A DNA stretch of 64,000 nucleotides from Phlegmacium glaucopus (lineage: Eukaryota > Basidiomycota > Agaricomycetes > Agaricales > Cortinariaceae), in contig MU130382.1 of assembly GCA_015039465.1 (NCBI GenBank), positions 992,702 to 1,056,701 on the forward strand. Reading direction: 5' to 3'. How positions within the stretch are numbered: position 1 is the stretch's first letter; every line of letters begins with the position of its first letter. The notes beneath the pieces were generated by a model that was not told where the DNA came from, searched no databases, and saw only the letters and a program-made list of their open reading frames with translations. Of the stretch, positions 55,048 to 64,000 are shown piece by piece. A program made the position numbers and the translations under genes.

Positions 55048-57665
55048 ATGCGTGCCTTGTTCCCCGTCGTTCTTCTGGGTTTTGGATTCCTTGGCAACTC
55101 TCCCGTGGTTGCAGTTCCTACCGTAGAATCTGCATACAGTGTCAAGGAAGAAGTCAGCTCTCCCAGAGGATGGATCAAACATAGCCGACCCGCTCCAGAT
55201 CATAATATCGTCCTACGCATTGGTCTTCCACAACCAGACTTCCACGTTTTAGAGCAACATCTCTACGAAGTAAGTGATCCTGACCACGAGCGCTATGGTC
55301 AACACCTATCCAAGACAGAAGTAGAGGCCTTCATAGCTCCTCGCGAGGAAAGTGTTGAATTGGTGAACAAATGGTTAGGCGCCTTTGGCATCAATGAGGA
55401 CGGTCTGGTGCGTTCGCCAGCTAGAGACTGGGTGACACTGAGTGTCCCAGTGAGCTTAGCAGAGAAGATGCTCGATACTGTTAGTCTGTGCACTTGGCTT
55501 CCTCCGGTGTTATAATAATCCTATCATTTTTGTAGACTTATCACGTCTGGAAGCATTCTGAAAGTGGTGATTACCTGGTCCGGACTACGAGCTACAGTCT
55601 TCCTAGCAACCTTCATGACCACATCGACCTCATTCAACCCACGACGATGTTCGGAAGGTTCAAGAAAGAGAAATCGACCGTTTTCCCAGTAGGCGAAGGT
55701 GCCATTATTGATCACCTTTATACCAATGCGGCTCCCTTCGTTGATTCTTCGTCTGGTGTAACCGTTGATGCTAGCTGCAACCGGACAATAACTATCACAT
55801 GCCTTCAACAACTCTACAATGCTGTCGGTGTAGTCCCATCTGCTGCTAATAATTCGATAGGCATTACGGGGTATTTGGTGAGAATCTTGCTTGACTTTTG
55901 ACCCAAGGACATCTCAGTTGATTTAATTCAGGGACAATTTGCAAATATTCAAGACTTGCAATTGTTCTATGCCAATCAAACACCAGTCGCATTGGGCTCC
56001 AATTTCACACTTGTATCCGTGAACGGTAAGTTTACAATACAAGACTTAGGTTGACGCATATCTGTTATGAATGTTCTTTTGAAGGCGGAGTGAATGACCA
56101 AACACCAGCGAATGCTGGTGGTGAAGCTAATCTCGACGTACAATTCGCTTTTGGCCTCTCTCACCCAATTTCAGTGAGAATCTCCGCTTCGTATTCAAAT
56201 CCCTTGATCTGATACATAACTTACTCAGCCAACTTTCTTCTCTACTCCCGGAAGCCCTCCATTCATGCCCGATGATCTGACGCCACAGAATACCAATGAG
56301 TATGTCTGATTTATGTGTCCTCTGCAATTACTATGCTTGATATTTTTATACAGACCTTACATAGATTGGCTCGATTTCGTTCTCGCCCAAAAGCACCTTC
56401 CTTTGGTAATATCCACCAGCTATGGCGACGACGAACAGACTGGCATGTACTCATCGAGATTGAGTATGATCGCTATATCTAATTGACCAACAGTCCCAAA
56501 GAGCTTTGCCCAACGTGCATGCGCAGGATTTGCTCAGCTAGGTGCGGTTATATTTCCACCATTATACTGATTAATTTGTTGACAATGAGAGTGACAGGTG
56601 CTCGTGGCGTCTCCCTTATGTTTTCCTCAGGGGACGGAGGTGTAGGAGATGGTAATCCAGACCCTGCTACTCAACGATGCTTTACCAATGATGGCCGCAA
56701 TGTCACCAAATTCATCCCAGGGTTCCCGAGTTCGTGCGTAAATTTATTTCCGTATCAATGGTAATCACTTTCTGAAGCTTCCATCGAAATAGATGTCCAT
56801 TGTGAATACCAATCATCTCTGACAAGGTGTTGTCATCTAACATCCCTGATAGTGTTACTAGCGTTGGAGGGACTAGTAGTGTTCCTGAAGTCGCAGTTTC
56901 GAGATTTTTCTCTGGAGGAGGATTTAGTAACTACGTAAGTTGAATGCAGATGGTCCGAGGTCGACCAATCGTATGACGAACCAAAATCATTACTAGTTTG
57001 ATCAACCTATCTATCAGAAAAGGGCTGTCGACGCTTACTTAGATGCTCTTCCCAAAGGAACTTTCGCAGGTCTCTTTAATCCGTGAGCTATCTTTCATTG
57101 TTCAATTGCACAGTACGGCTTACTATGGCACTGACAGTGGTGGACGAGTGAGGCCTCAATATTCAAATTGCGTTACTAATTCTGACACTTGACATTTTGT
57201 TAGGCCTACCCGGACGTTTCAGCTCAATCAGATAGATTCAGAATCTTTCTCGATGGGCGAGCAGTTCTCATTGGTGGGACTTCTGCTTCATCTCCTACGT
57301 TTGCTGGATTTGTTGCTTTATTGAACGACGCTCGCCTGAATGCCGGTTTACCACCTTTGGGATTCTTGAATCCCTTCCTGTACTCTATAGGATTTTTGGG
57401 CCTGAATGACATCACTAGTGGTCATAACGCAGGTTGTGGTACTGAAGGATTTAATGTCAGTAACATAAGTTTTGTATGTGATCTAACAGGGTTGACATTA
57501 TTTATACTGTTCCATAGGCAACAAAGGGATGGGACCCAGGTATGGACTGTTCTCGAAGCGTATTGCATGACGACTTGGTCTGATGATTTTTTTTGAGTCA
57601 CCGGTCTTGGTACCCCCAACTTTAGAAAGCTGAAAGACCTAGTCACGTTTCCTTGGTTCCATTAA
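55048..57665 (+). CDS. sedolisin (peptidase S53), array copy C
   Basis: Third copy. Signal peptide [20 protein letters not shown]; propeptide and core as in A and B; catalytic Glu/Asp in [10 protein letters not shown] and Ser in [10 protein letters not shown]. The oxyanion loop reads [10 protein letters not shown] (Ser to Gly after the Asp). The last intron ends in GAG before VTGLGTPNF instead of TAG; there is no other AG near, so splicing is plausible but weak. The product ends VTFPWFH. The promoter lacks a TATA box at the position kept in A, B and D. The frame is open upstream to 54982, but I use the ATG homologous to A and B. Confidence 0.88.
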
Positions 57666-57714
57666 TCTCCTGATATGACGACTATACCGACAAGTGAGAG
57701 GTTCACATAAAGGG

Positions 57715-58893
57715 TTACTTTCGCATTCGTTTCTTGAAACGTTCCATCACCTATAAATGTCATGAATAAATGTTCTGATAGCCGATAATTAAGTAACTGA
57801 CTATTTCATCTGTTGCCATTTGAGTTCTCTCGGTGGTTCTCCGAGGAGAGTTATCTTGAGGCGGCATCCCCATCGCTTCCAGTTTTGCATCCCTCAGGAT
57901 GTCAGCGTCTGACTTGGCTCTTAAATTGGGCCGGTAAACTGCACAATTCAGGAGGCATCAAATATGTTGAATGCAAGAGGGCTCACAGCGGGACGCTACT
58001 AGATGTTCTTCGTCATTATTAGACTTTTTCCGTTCTTGACGTTCTTCGGCCACGACGCGCTTTGCTTTCTCGGTTTCCTCGATGTTCTTCAACCGTGTGC
58101 TGCCAAGCAGTGTTAGATGTGAACAAATAAGATTGCATGCAGCACTACGCACTCCATTCCCAAATCTACTTCAGGTATTGCAGTGAGCATTGTCAAACTG
58201 TTTGTAACGCTACCGACATCGGTCGTTGGTTTCTGCTTCTCGACCTTCCAACGGTCAGCGATGTTGTACAAAGCCTCTTGTGGATCCACATGAGCGTTTT
58301 CTTCGTCATCAGAATCTTCACGAGGTTTGCTGCGGATCTTGAGGTTCTCTTCAATGTAGGCCATCCTACGCAACGGGTCAATCGTTTCCAAAAGCATTTG
58401 TTGTGATCATGACACACATATGCTTATCAACGTCGAGGGTATTGGTTTGTTGAGTGAAGTTGTTGGCTCGAACGACTCTCCGAGCCCTTGCTTCCTTCTC
58501 TTCCTCGTCCCTTAGATAAGAAAAAGTGATTAGTCAAGTCATGAATCGTGCAACTTTACGTGCAAGCGTACTCCTCTTCATCATGGGTCCCTCCTTTCCT
58601 CAGCCCACTCTGTTCTCCCTCTTCTCGAGGCCGCTTCTTTTTCTTCTTAATATCCCCCTTATTCAATTTAGCAACATCTATCCCCTGACGAGCTTTCCTG
58701 AGCTTTCTTAACTCAATGAGATCGGCTAGCCTAGAAAACTCGTTGAGGGGAGCTCAGCTTGTTGTACCACAAGTAGCTGGAAAGTCACATACGGAAGATT
58801 CGCTTCGTCCTCATTTTCTGAAGGCGGCTCGTCATCCTTTCCTGGTGATATTTCCCTTATGCGAGGCTGGGGTCGTGTCCTTTTCTTGATCAT
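57715..58893 (-). CDS. tls1: Tls1/C9orf78-family splicing factor
   Basis: Member of the hepatocellular-carcinoma-associated-antigen-59 family; fission-yeast Tls1 and human C9orf78 are spliceosome-associated, and Tls1 affects telomere silencing through splicing. Exons join in frame: MIKKRTRPQPRIREIS, LADLIELRKLRKARQGIDVA, KLNKGDIKKKKKRPREE, a segment DEEEKEARARRVVRANNF, then MAYIEENLKIRSKPREDSDD, PQEALYNIADRWKVEKQKPT, TNSLTMLTAIPEVDLGM, TRLKNIEETEKAKRVV, FYRPNLRAKSDADILRDAK and VMERFKKRMRK. The apparent stop after HLVASRC is avoided by an intron that creates FYRPN. About 280 residues. Its stop is 49 bp from that of sedolisin C. It is the only intact Tls1 of three in the array. Confidence 0.92.
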
Positions 58894-59097
58894 TCAAGTT
58901 CGAACAGCAAACTTTTATTTCAAAGTTGAGTTTGACAGGTGGCTGTGCTAGATCAAGGCTACTGGAGTCTAGATCCAAAAGAACATCCTCGATAACTTAA
59001 AAAAGATATACTTCATACTGTGATACAGATCTTTGTGCTTAGGGAAAAAACAAGTCCAACCACTACCTGGGGGGGCTTTTCTTTTGTACAGATAATT

Positions 59098-60699
59098 CTA
59101 GGACAAATTTTCATTTTCCGAGGATCCGGGTGTAGGATATGCGACAGGTTCTTCCCTTGGGGGAGCGGGCGGCTGATTTTCATCCTGTCGTGCTGGTGGA
59201 GTCATTGCGGAACTTCCGGTAGGCTCATAGATAATGATGGGGGATGCATGGCGAGAAAGCATAGACTGTAGCTCCGGAGCACGCATGTTCCTACGCCGCC
59301 ATCTAGGTGCCCTGATGGGAATATCATCTCGACTCTCAGCGTCTGGTGAAGCACGCGAATAGCTGTCAGAGGCAGTAGGCGCATCGAACAATGTCGGCAT
59401 CATAGGCTCCGTCATAAAATGACCCGATTCGTCAGAAGCATCTGCGCTCAACGAATCTGAGACTTCAGACCACATCGTTTCGTGCTGACGGGTACGGCTA
59501 AAAGGGAAGAAACGTCGCCCGTGCGATCGACTCCAAGCAGAGGTGGAACCGTCTCGGGGTTCCGTAACATCTTCCGTGGCGTTTGGATGCGTTCCCGAAG
59601 GTTCTCTACTGGGCTCTCTGACAGAATCCCGATTGGAGGAACGACGGCGGTGGGTAAAGTCATTAAAGTCAACCATCCTCGACCGCGCTGCCCGACGAAG
59701 AGATGCCTGTCGGCTGAGGGTTGAGGTTGGTAGGGTGGAGCTCGCTATGGGCATTGGCCATGGTCTGCTAGTCGAGGTTGGAGAGCGCAGGGGTTGTGGG
59801 AGTGGCCACTCTTCAGAAGCCGGAGAGGGACTAGCAGTAATCCTTCTTGCGTTGGATGATGGCCATGGGTTAGTGACGAAGGCGTCATAGGCGTCATAAA
59901 GCTCAGAGTTAACCCTAGCGCCTTCCAGGACACTATCCTGAATTTCAAGTTCGTCGTCTTCGTCTAGTTCCATTTCATTGGGCGGCGCGGCCAGATAATC
60001 AGTCAAGTTAACCGTGCGTCGGGCGTGGCGGACAGAAACTCGGTTTGGATATGATCTGTTATTGTTCGCAAGGGTGCGCAGCCCTTTTATTGTGTTTTCA
60101 GCCAGGAGTCTGCGATCGCCGAGAGTTGCTCTGGTTCGTCGATGAGCGACTTCCTATTTTCCCAGTCAGACAACCGGCACCGTCAGAAAGTATCGAAGTA
60201 ACGGTTCACCTTGACCAGGATGTCGACTAGCGAGAGAGTGAAGGAGTCACCCGTGTCCAATTCGTTCACGAAGCTTTCATAGCTTATCGAAGTTTCCTTC
60301 TCGACTGCCACACGCCGAATGGCGCCCGAACTATGAAAGCAGGAGAAAGTTGAAGATGTTTATAATTTCAGCGGAAATAATAACATACACCATATTAGAG
60401 ATTTTGGCATGAAGCACTTCGTCGACATAGTTGGGTGTCCTGGATACGATTATGAGTCGTCTGTTCTTTGGATTGAATTGAATTAAAGGCGCACCATTTT
60501 CCCATACTTGTGAATATATGTGCAGCGATTGTCTACAAAGGTATGGTACAGGCGGTGATTCGGCCTGTGCAATGTCGGCGGACGTTGTTACACGGTTAAC
60601 ACCGTTCGATGTGAGCAGGCAATGAATGGCAAACACATGCAAACAATAATTGTGGCTATTGAACAACAAACATATTTTATTGAATGTCTTCCGTTCCAT
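59098..60699 (-). CDS. hypothetical protein, start uncertain
   Basis: At least three exons. The 3' exon (59098 to about 60151) is open and encodes a Ser/Arg/Pro-rich, probably disordered protein with an acidic patch (MELDEDDELEIQ). It reads upstream through DRRLLAENTIKGLRTLANNN to an AAAATAG acceptor. A 56-nt intron with a CTGAC branch site precedes it, then exon ISYESFVNELDTGDSFTLSL and, after another intron with a GTATGT donor, VSRTPNYVDEVLHAKISNM. The 5' end is unresolved: the only in-frame ATG (60699) overlaps the last codons of the dynein LIC gene by 23 bp, so a spliced start is likely. I recognise no domain. The conserved-looking middle suggests a real, perhaps basidiomycete-restricted gene. 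Confidence 0.5.
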
Positions 60700-62609
60700 T
60701 TGGCAGGCCGTTCGTTCTCAAACTAGCAGTACCTCTACTAGCAGCAGCAGCATTCGCTGTTCGATCCTTCGTATTTGTACTCAGTAAACTTTGGAAGAAA
60801 TTCTGCAAAACCTCATGCTGAGACTGTCCGGTTGTGCCAGGGCTCGGAGTGCCAGTATTAGCTGTCGGTGTCACAGGTGAACGCGCACCACCAATGTTGG
60901 TAGGTGAAGACGAGGTGCCCAGTGGTGATAAGCCAGCTGGTCGGCCTGCTGCAGCTCTGCCTGCAACTCTTCTAGTAGTAGTAGTACCTTCGATGGCAGT
61001 TGTAGATGCAGGTGTAATTCCACTTTCCATTTCACTCAGAGCACGTTCGACATTTGGCAGATTGAAACTGCTGCTCCCCAAAGGACCAACAATACCCGCA
61101 GAGGCACCCGCAAATTCTGCAGGGTTTCGGAACGCCCCTCGAGGATCTCTATCTGATTTCTTCGAATTTTCATCGTAGTTTTTGGCGAGGAAGGCTTGTT
61201 CTGGGACTGGATTATTGAATGGGGGCAGTGGCGGAGGCTGCAAAATCGTGAGCAGGATGGTAAAAAACGGGGAACATAAACCAATTACTTTAGATCCCTG
61301 ATCAGGGACGAGCGTGGCATAAGCCTTCTTTGCCCCTGCCTCACCGGTTCCCTGTCCTCTTTCCGACTCCAAATCTCGTTCCCAAGCTTCCCCCCACATC
61401 TTGGCGTCGAATCCGTCTCTCATCACGGAGATTTTACCCCAACTGTCCCACCCAGCTGGGACAACGATGCGGTCGCGATCCAAGGTATTTGGCTTATGCG
61501 AAAAAGGGAAGAGATTGCGAACGGGAGTTTGTACTTCTGCAGATGAAGGCATTGCAAGTGAGGGTGCGGGTGGCATGAAAAGTAGATGCAAGGCGTATTG
61601 CCGGAGTATTTGTAGGTTTGTAGGCAGAGGCGTTGTATAGAACAACGAAGCACCGTCTGAGCGTCATGCAGTTTTTGTTTTAAAAAAAACCTTCAAGTTC
61701 GTAGAATCGACTCACATTTCAGGCAGATTGTTCGAAGGACTTGCATAACGCCATCCGTCCTTTCTTCCCATTCTCCTCCTTTGCCTTTGACCATACTTCC
61801 CATCCCTGATGTGCCAGCAACCATATCATTACCATCATCAATCAAGTCAGCTTTTGTGCAAGCAACAATTATTGGGATACCAGCTGAATTATGAGTAAAG
61901 TTGCCTGATCCAAGGGGTAACAGTGTACTTGAGAGTGTAGAATTTGAAGTAGGCAAAGGGTCGTTGGTTGGTTCCGAATAATGTTGTAGATGAGATTGAA
62001 CTTGGAAGAGTGACACGTCAACATTTTGAAATGGTGCAATAGGTGGAAGGAACATACGTCGTTCTCGACTTTCTTCACGAATGATTTCCAGTTCTCGAGA
62101 TCCATCTCCTTTTGACCACGTTTCTATCCATGTCAGCCATGTTTGTAGTTCTTCAATAAATGTCCAAGGGCGTGTCCAATCAAGGACAATTATAATGAGA
62201 GTTTGGAGCAGTGATGACCGTGGGGGTAGAAAGTGTGGTAACAGAGCAGTATATGATGGTGCAGAGGATGGCACTGTGTAAACAGACAACCGCGCAAGCG
62301 TGTCTAGTTTCCAATAAGCATTTTGTTGCTTGAAAGTTGCAAACAGGCAAACTTGCCTTCGTCTGCGTCGTCCCTAACGTCAGCAAAGTCGTAACCAATA
62401 GCAAAATCAGTTCTTTGGTCGTCCTTCTGGTCATCCAATAGAGGCTTTTGCAGAAGAGCTGAGGCAAGGGTTGACTTCCCTGATGATGGTTGACCTAGGA
62501 CAAGAATTTGCTTTGAAGGTATTGAACGAGAAGAAGAGACCGAGTCCAGAATTGAGGACCATAGGTCATGGGGCGGAGCCTCTGGTGATGATGGTCTCGA
62601 GATATCCAT
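60677..62609 (-). CDS. dynein light intermediate chain
   Basis: Non-catalytic subunit of cytoplasmic dynein 1 linking the motor to cargo adaptors. P-loop LVLGQPSSGKSTLAS near residue 35, then YDFADVRDDADED, TLARLSVYTVPSSA, a GTPase-like core (ILDWTRPWTFIEELQTWLTW, IPIIVACTKADLID) and a typical C-terminal Ser/Thr/Pro-rich tail with QPPPLPPFNNPVPEQAFLA. The end has HEVLQNFFQSLLSTNTKDR, the helix that binds adaptors in other DLICs. The intron 62304-62356 begins with GCAAGT (GC-AG) and is needed to join DDADE to DTLARL. The ATG at 62609 (MDISRPSSPEAPP) is preferred; the frame is open further upstream into TIP41. Confidence 0.92.
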
Positions 62610-62638
62610 AGCGATTTCAAATCCCGACCTTTCTGACC
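62610..62638. promoter_or_regulatory. 29-bp gap between divergent start codons
   Basis: The ATGs of dynein LIC (62609, minus) and TIP41 (62639, plus) are 29 bp apart. Core promoters must overlap coding sequence of the neighbour, or the starts lie further inside. Confidence 0.5.
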
Positions 62639-63748
62639 ATGATGTCCGCTGCCGTACCCATCCCACAACACAAGCTCACAGAGTCACCGAACTCTCGCTC
62701 AATAGAAATATACGACTGGTTCATCACAGCATCTACGAATCCAATATCCAATGCGCCAGAATGCGACGCTATCCAATCGTCACTGGGAATCCCTCTTCCA
62801 GAAATGATTTTTGGAAACAATTATCTAACACTTGAACATCGCCCATCTGGCGTCAACTACTCTTTTACAGCTCAAAAGGCCTTGAAAGGCGTAAAGAAAG
62901 GAGAACTGGTAGAGGGAGATGGTGCAGTCAAAGTCGGCTATGCTGATAAATGGTTACAGAGCAGGCAGGACGTTTCCTACATGCTTCGATCCAACTCGAT
63001 GATTTACTTGTCGCACTCTTGATCGGCAGAACGGATCCATTTTCTCTTACCCCAATGCCCAAGACCGTTCTCACCAAACCCTACGATTGGACATATACCA
63101 CAACCTATCCAGGTCATTTTGACCAGGACGATCCAGATGCTACTCCTACTAGTTTGTCGCATCCTTCGTGGCAGCCTGCAGATGCCGAAAATCCCTCGAA
63201 TGTGATTCCATTGGCTGAACTTTCCCGTCAAGATCCAATCCTGTTCTATGCCGAGGTTCCTCTCTTCGAAGATGAATTGCATGATAACGGAGCCTCGTCA
63301 CTTATTGTAAGAATTGTAAGTATATATTCATTTTGTTCCTACTTTTTCATAAGCTAATCTATAAATAGCGAGTGATGCCAACGTCCTTGTTTATTTTATC
63401 GCGTTTTACCTTACGCGTCGATAATGTTCTCTTCAGAACGCAGGACACGCGCCTATATCACTCGTTCGCCTCCAAACCGCCTCTAATTGTACGTGATATT
63501 AGCGGCTGGGAGGCACCCTATGAACGCGTCCAACGAGTAAGCATCTTCACTTTTCTGCATGGTCTAATGTTTATTCATAATTCATGTTCTAGCATCTCCC
63601 AAAACGCGATGATATGACACCCCTCACAGATCCCAATTTCATCGCGAAGATCCTATCTGATTTGCCCAAACATATTTCACAGAGAGAAGGTGCAAAGACT
63701 GGCTGGCGAGGACTAGGTTCAAAGACCGAAGTAGCTATTCTCAATTAG
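62639..63748 (+). CDS. TIP41: TIP41-family PP2A regulator
   Basis: Regulator of PP2A-like phosphatases in TOR signalling (yeast Tip41 binds Tap42). Conserved blocks: [67 protein letters not shown] joined to [48 protein letters not shown], a strand with [20 protein letters not shown], then TRLYHSF and the end [14 protein letters not shown]. The intron 62965-63029 starts with GC; using it gives QSR-TDP, and no GT donor keeps the frame. Two adjacent ATGs (62639, 62642) could start translation. Confidence 0.93.
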
Positions 63749-63847
63749 AAGCAAAGTGCTCGTTACAAAACTGTATTATAATGAAACAAAACATGAACCA
63801 ATACGATCCATAATATCCGTTGAACAAGAATAAGGAAACTCGAGATC

Positions 63848-64000
63848 TTACATGAGCTTGGCCTCTCTTTTGGCTTGCTGCACTTGAGCGATACGCTGAC
63901 TCCTCAGTGTCATATGTGTTCCTTGTGTATTTTTCTTGCCAGTAGCGGCAGCAGCAAATGTGGGTGCCACTGTGGACTGGGAAAGTGATATCCTAGTCTC
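63848..64000 (-). CDS. 3' end of an unidentified gene (partial)
   Basis: A minus-strand frame enters from the right edge and ends in a TAA at 63848. Its last residues include PTFAAAATGKKNTQGT, HMTLRSQRIAQVQQAKREAK and LM. The Arg/Lys/Gln-rich helix at the end resembles many nucleic-acid-binding tails, but no family can be named. The rest lies outside the window. Confidence 0.5.
   Translation of the reverse strand, partial: ETRISLSQSTVAPTFAAAATGKKNTQGTHMTLRSQRIAQVQQAKREAKLM

Larger units (their letters stand above)
47266..58893. repeat. tandem triplication of a sedolisin + Tls1 cassette
   Basis: Three units, each with a plus-strand sedolisin followed by a convergent minus-strand Tls1 gene or relic. 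Sedolisin starts are 47454, 51290 and 55048, so the periods are 3,836 and 3,758 bp. Shared sequence includes upstream DNA (for example GGACCAGCTGGC at 47270s, 51110s and 54870s), introns and the 3' Tls1 segment. Unit boundaries are approximate. Confidence 0.9.

Overview
The window is nuclear DNA of a filamentous basidiomycete, most likely an Agaricomycete mushroom; I cannot name the species. Genes are broken by many short introns (mostly about 50-65 nt, GT-AG with a CTNAC-like branch site), intergenic gaps are small, and the set includes ERMES Mdm34, a KDM5-type demethylase, a proline-rich type I metacaspase, a Uds1-type septation protein and a run of secreted sedolisins.

Layout. 1-3.5 kb is gene-free repeat DNA: a 158-bp tandem repeat, a palindrome-rich minisatellite, then three short TIR elements, each with its own intact 8-bp target-site duplication (hAT-like MITEs). 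4.5-7.2 kb holds a 24-exon metacaspase. 8.4-14.4 kb holds a 10-exon KDM5/Lid2-type histone H3K4 demethylase (1,870 aa in my model). On the minus strand follow a CorA/Mnr2-type Mg2+ transporter, and beside it on the plus strand an intron-containing tRNA-Arg(UCU). A dispersed sedolisin (copy D) lies at 17.6-20.2 kb. 21.3-44 kb is a dense housekeeping block: eIF3m, a B-box/DUF2009 protein, a STIMATE-family membrane protein, SEC18/NSF, phosphatase inhibitor-2 (GLC8), MTD1, ORM/ORMDL, a Virilizer-like m6A-writer scaffold, MDM34 and a Uds1 coiled-coil protein. A small secreted protein sits at 44.6-45.2 kb.

47.3-58.9 kb is the most unusual part. A two-gene cassette (a sedolisin plus a convergent Tls1/C9orf78-type splicing-factor gene) has been tandemly triplicated at about 3.8 kb per unit. 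All three sedolisins (A, B, C) stay open with catalytic Glu, Asp and Ser intact. Only the last Tls1 is intact; the two upstream Tls1 copies are decayed relics. Copy C has lost the TATA box kept by A, B and D and uses a GAG splice acceptor. Copy A has converted one intron donor from GT to GC.

59.1-64 kb holds an unidentified serine/arginine-rich protein, the dynein light intermediate chain, TIP41 and the 3' end of an unidentified gene. Several genes are arranged head-to-head with very short gaps between start codons: 100 bp (ORM/Virilizer-like), 45 bp (MDM34/Uds1) and 29 bp (dynein LIC/TIP41). At least four GC-AG introns and several micro-exons (5-18 nt) recur across unrelated genes. Gene models were built by hand from reading-frame continuity, splice consensus and recalled family motifs; no database search was run.
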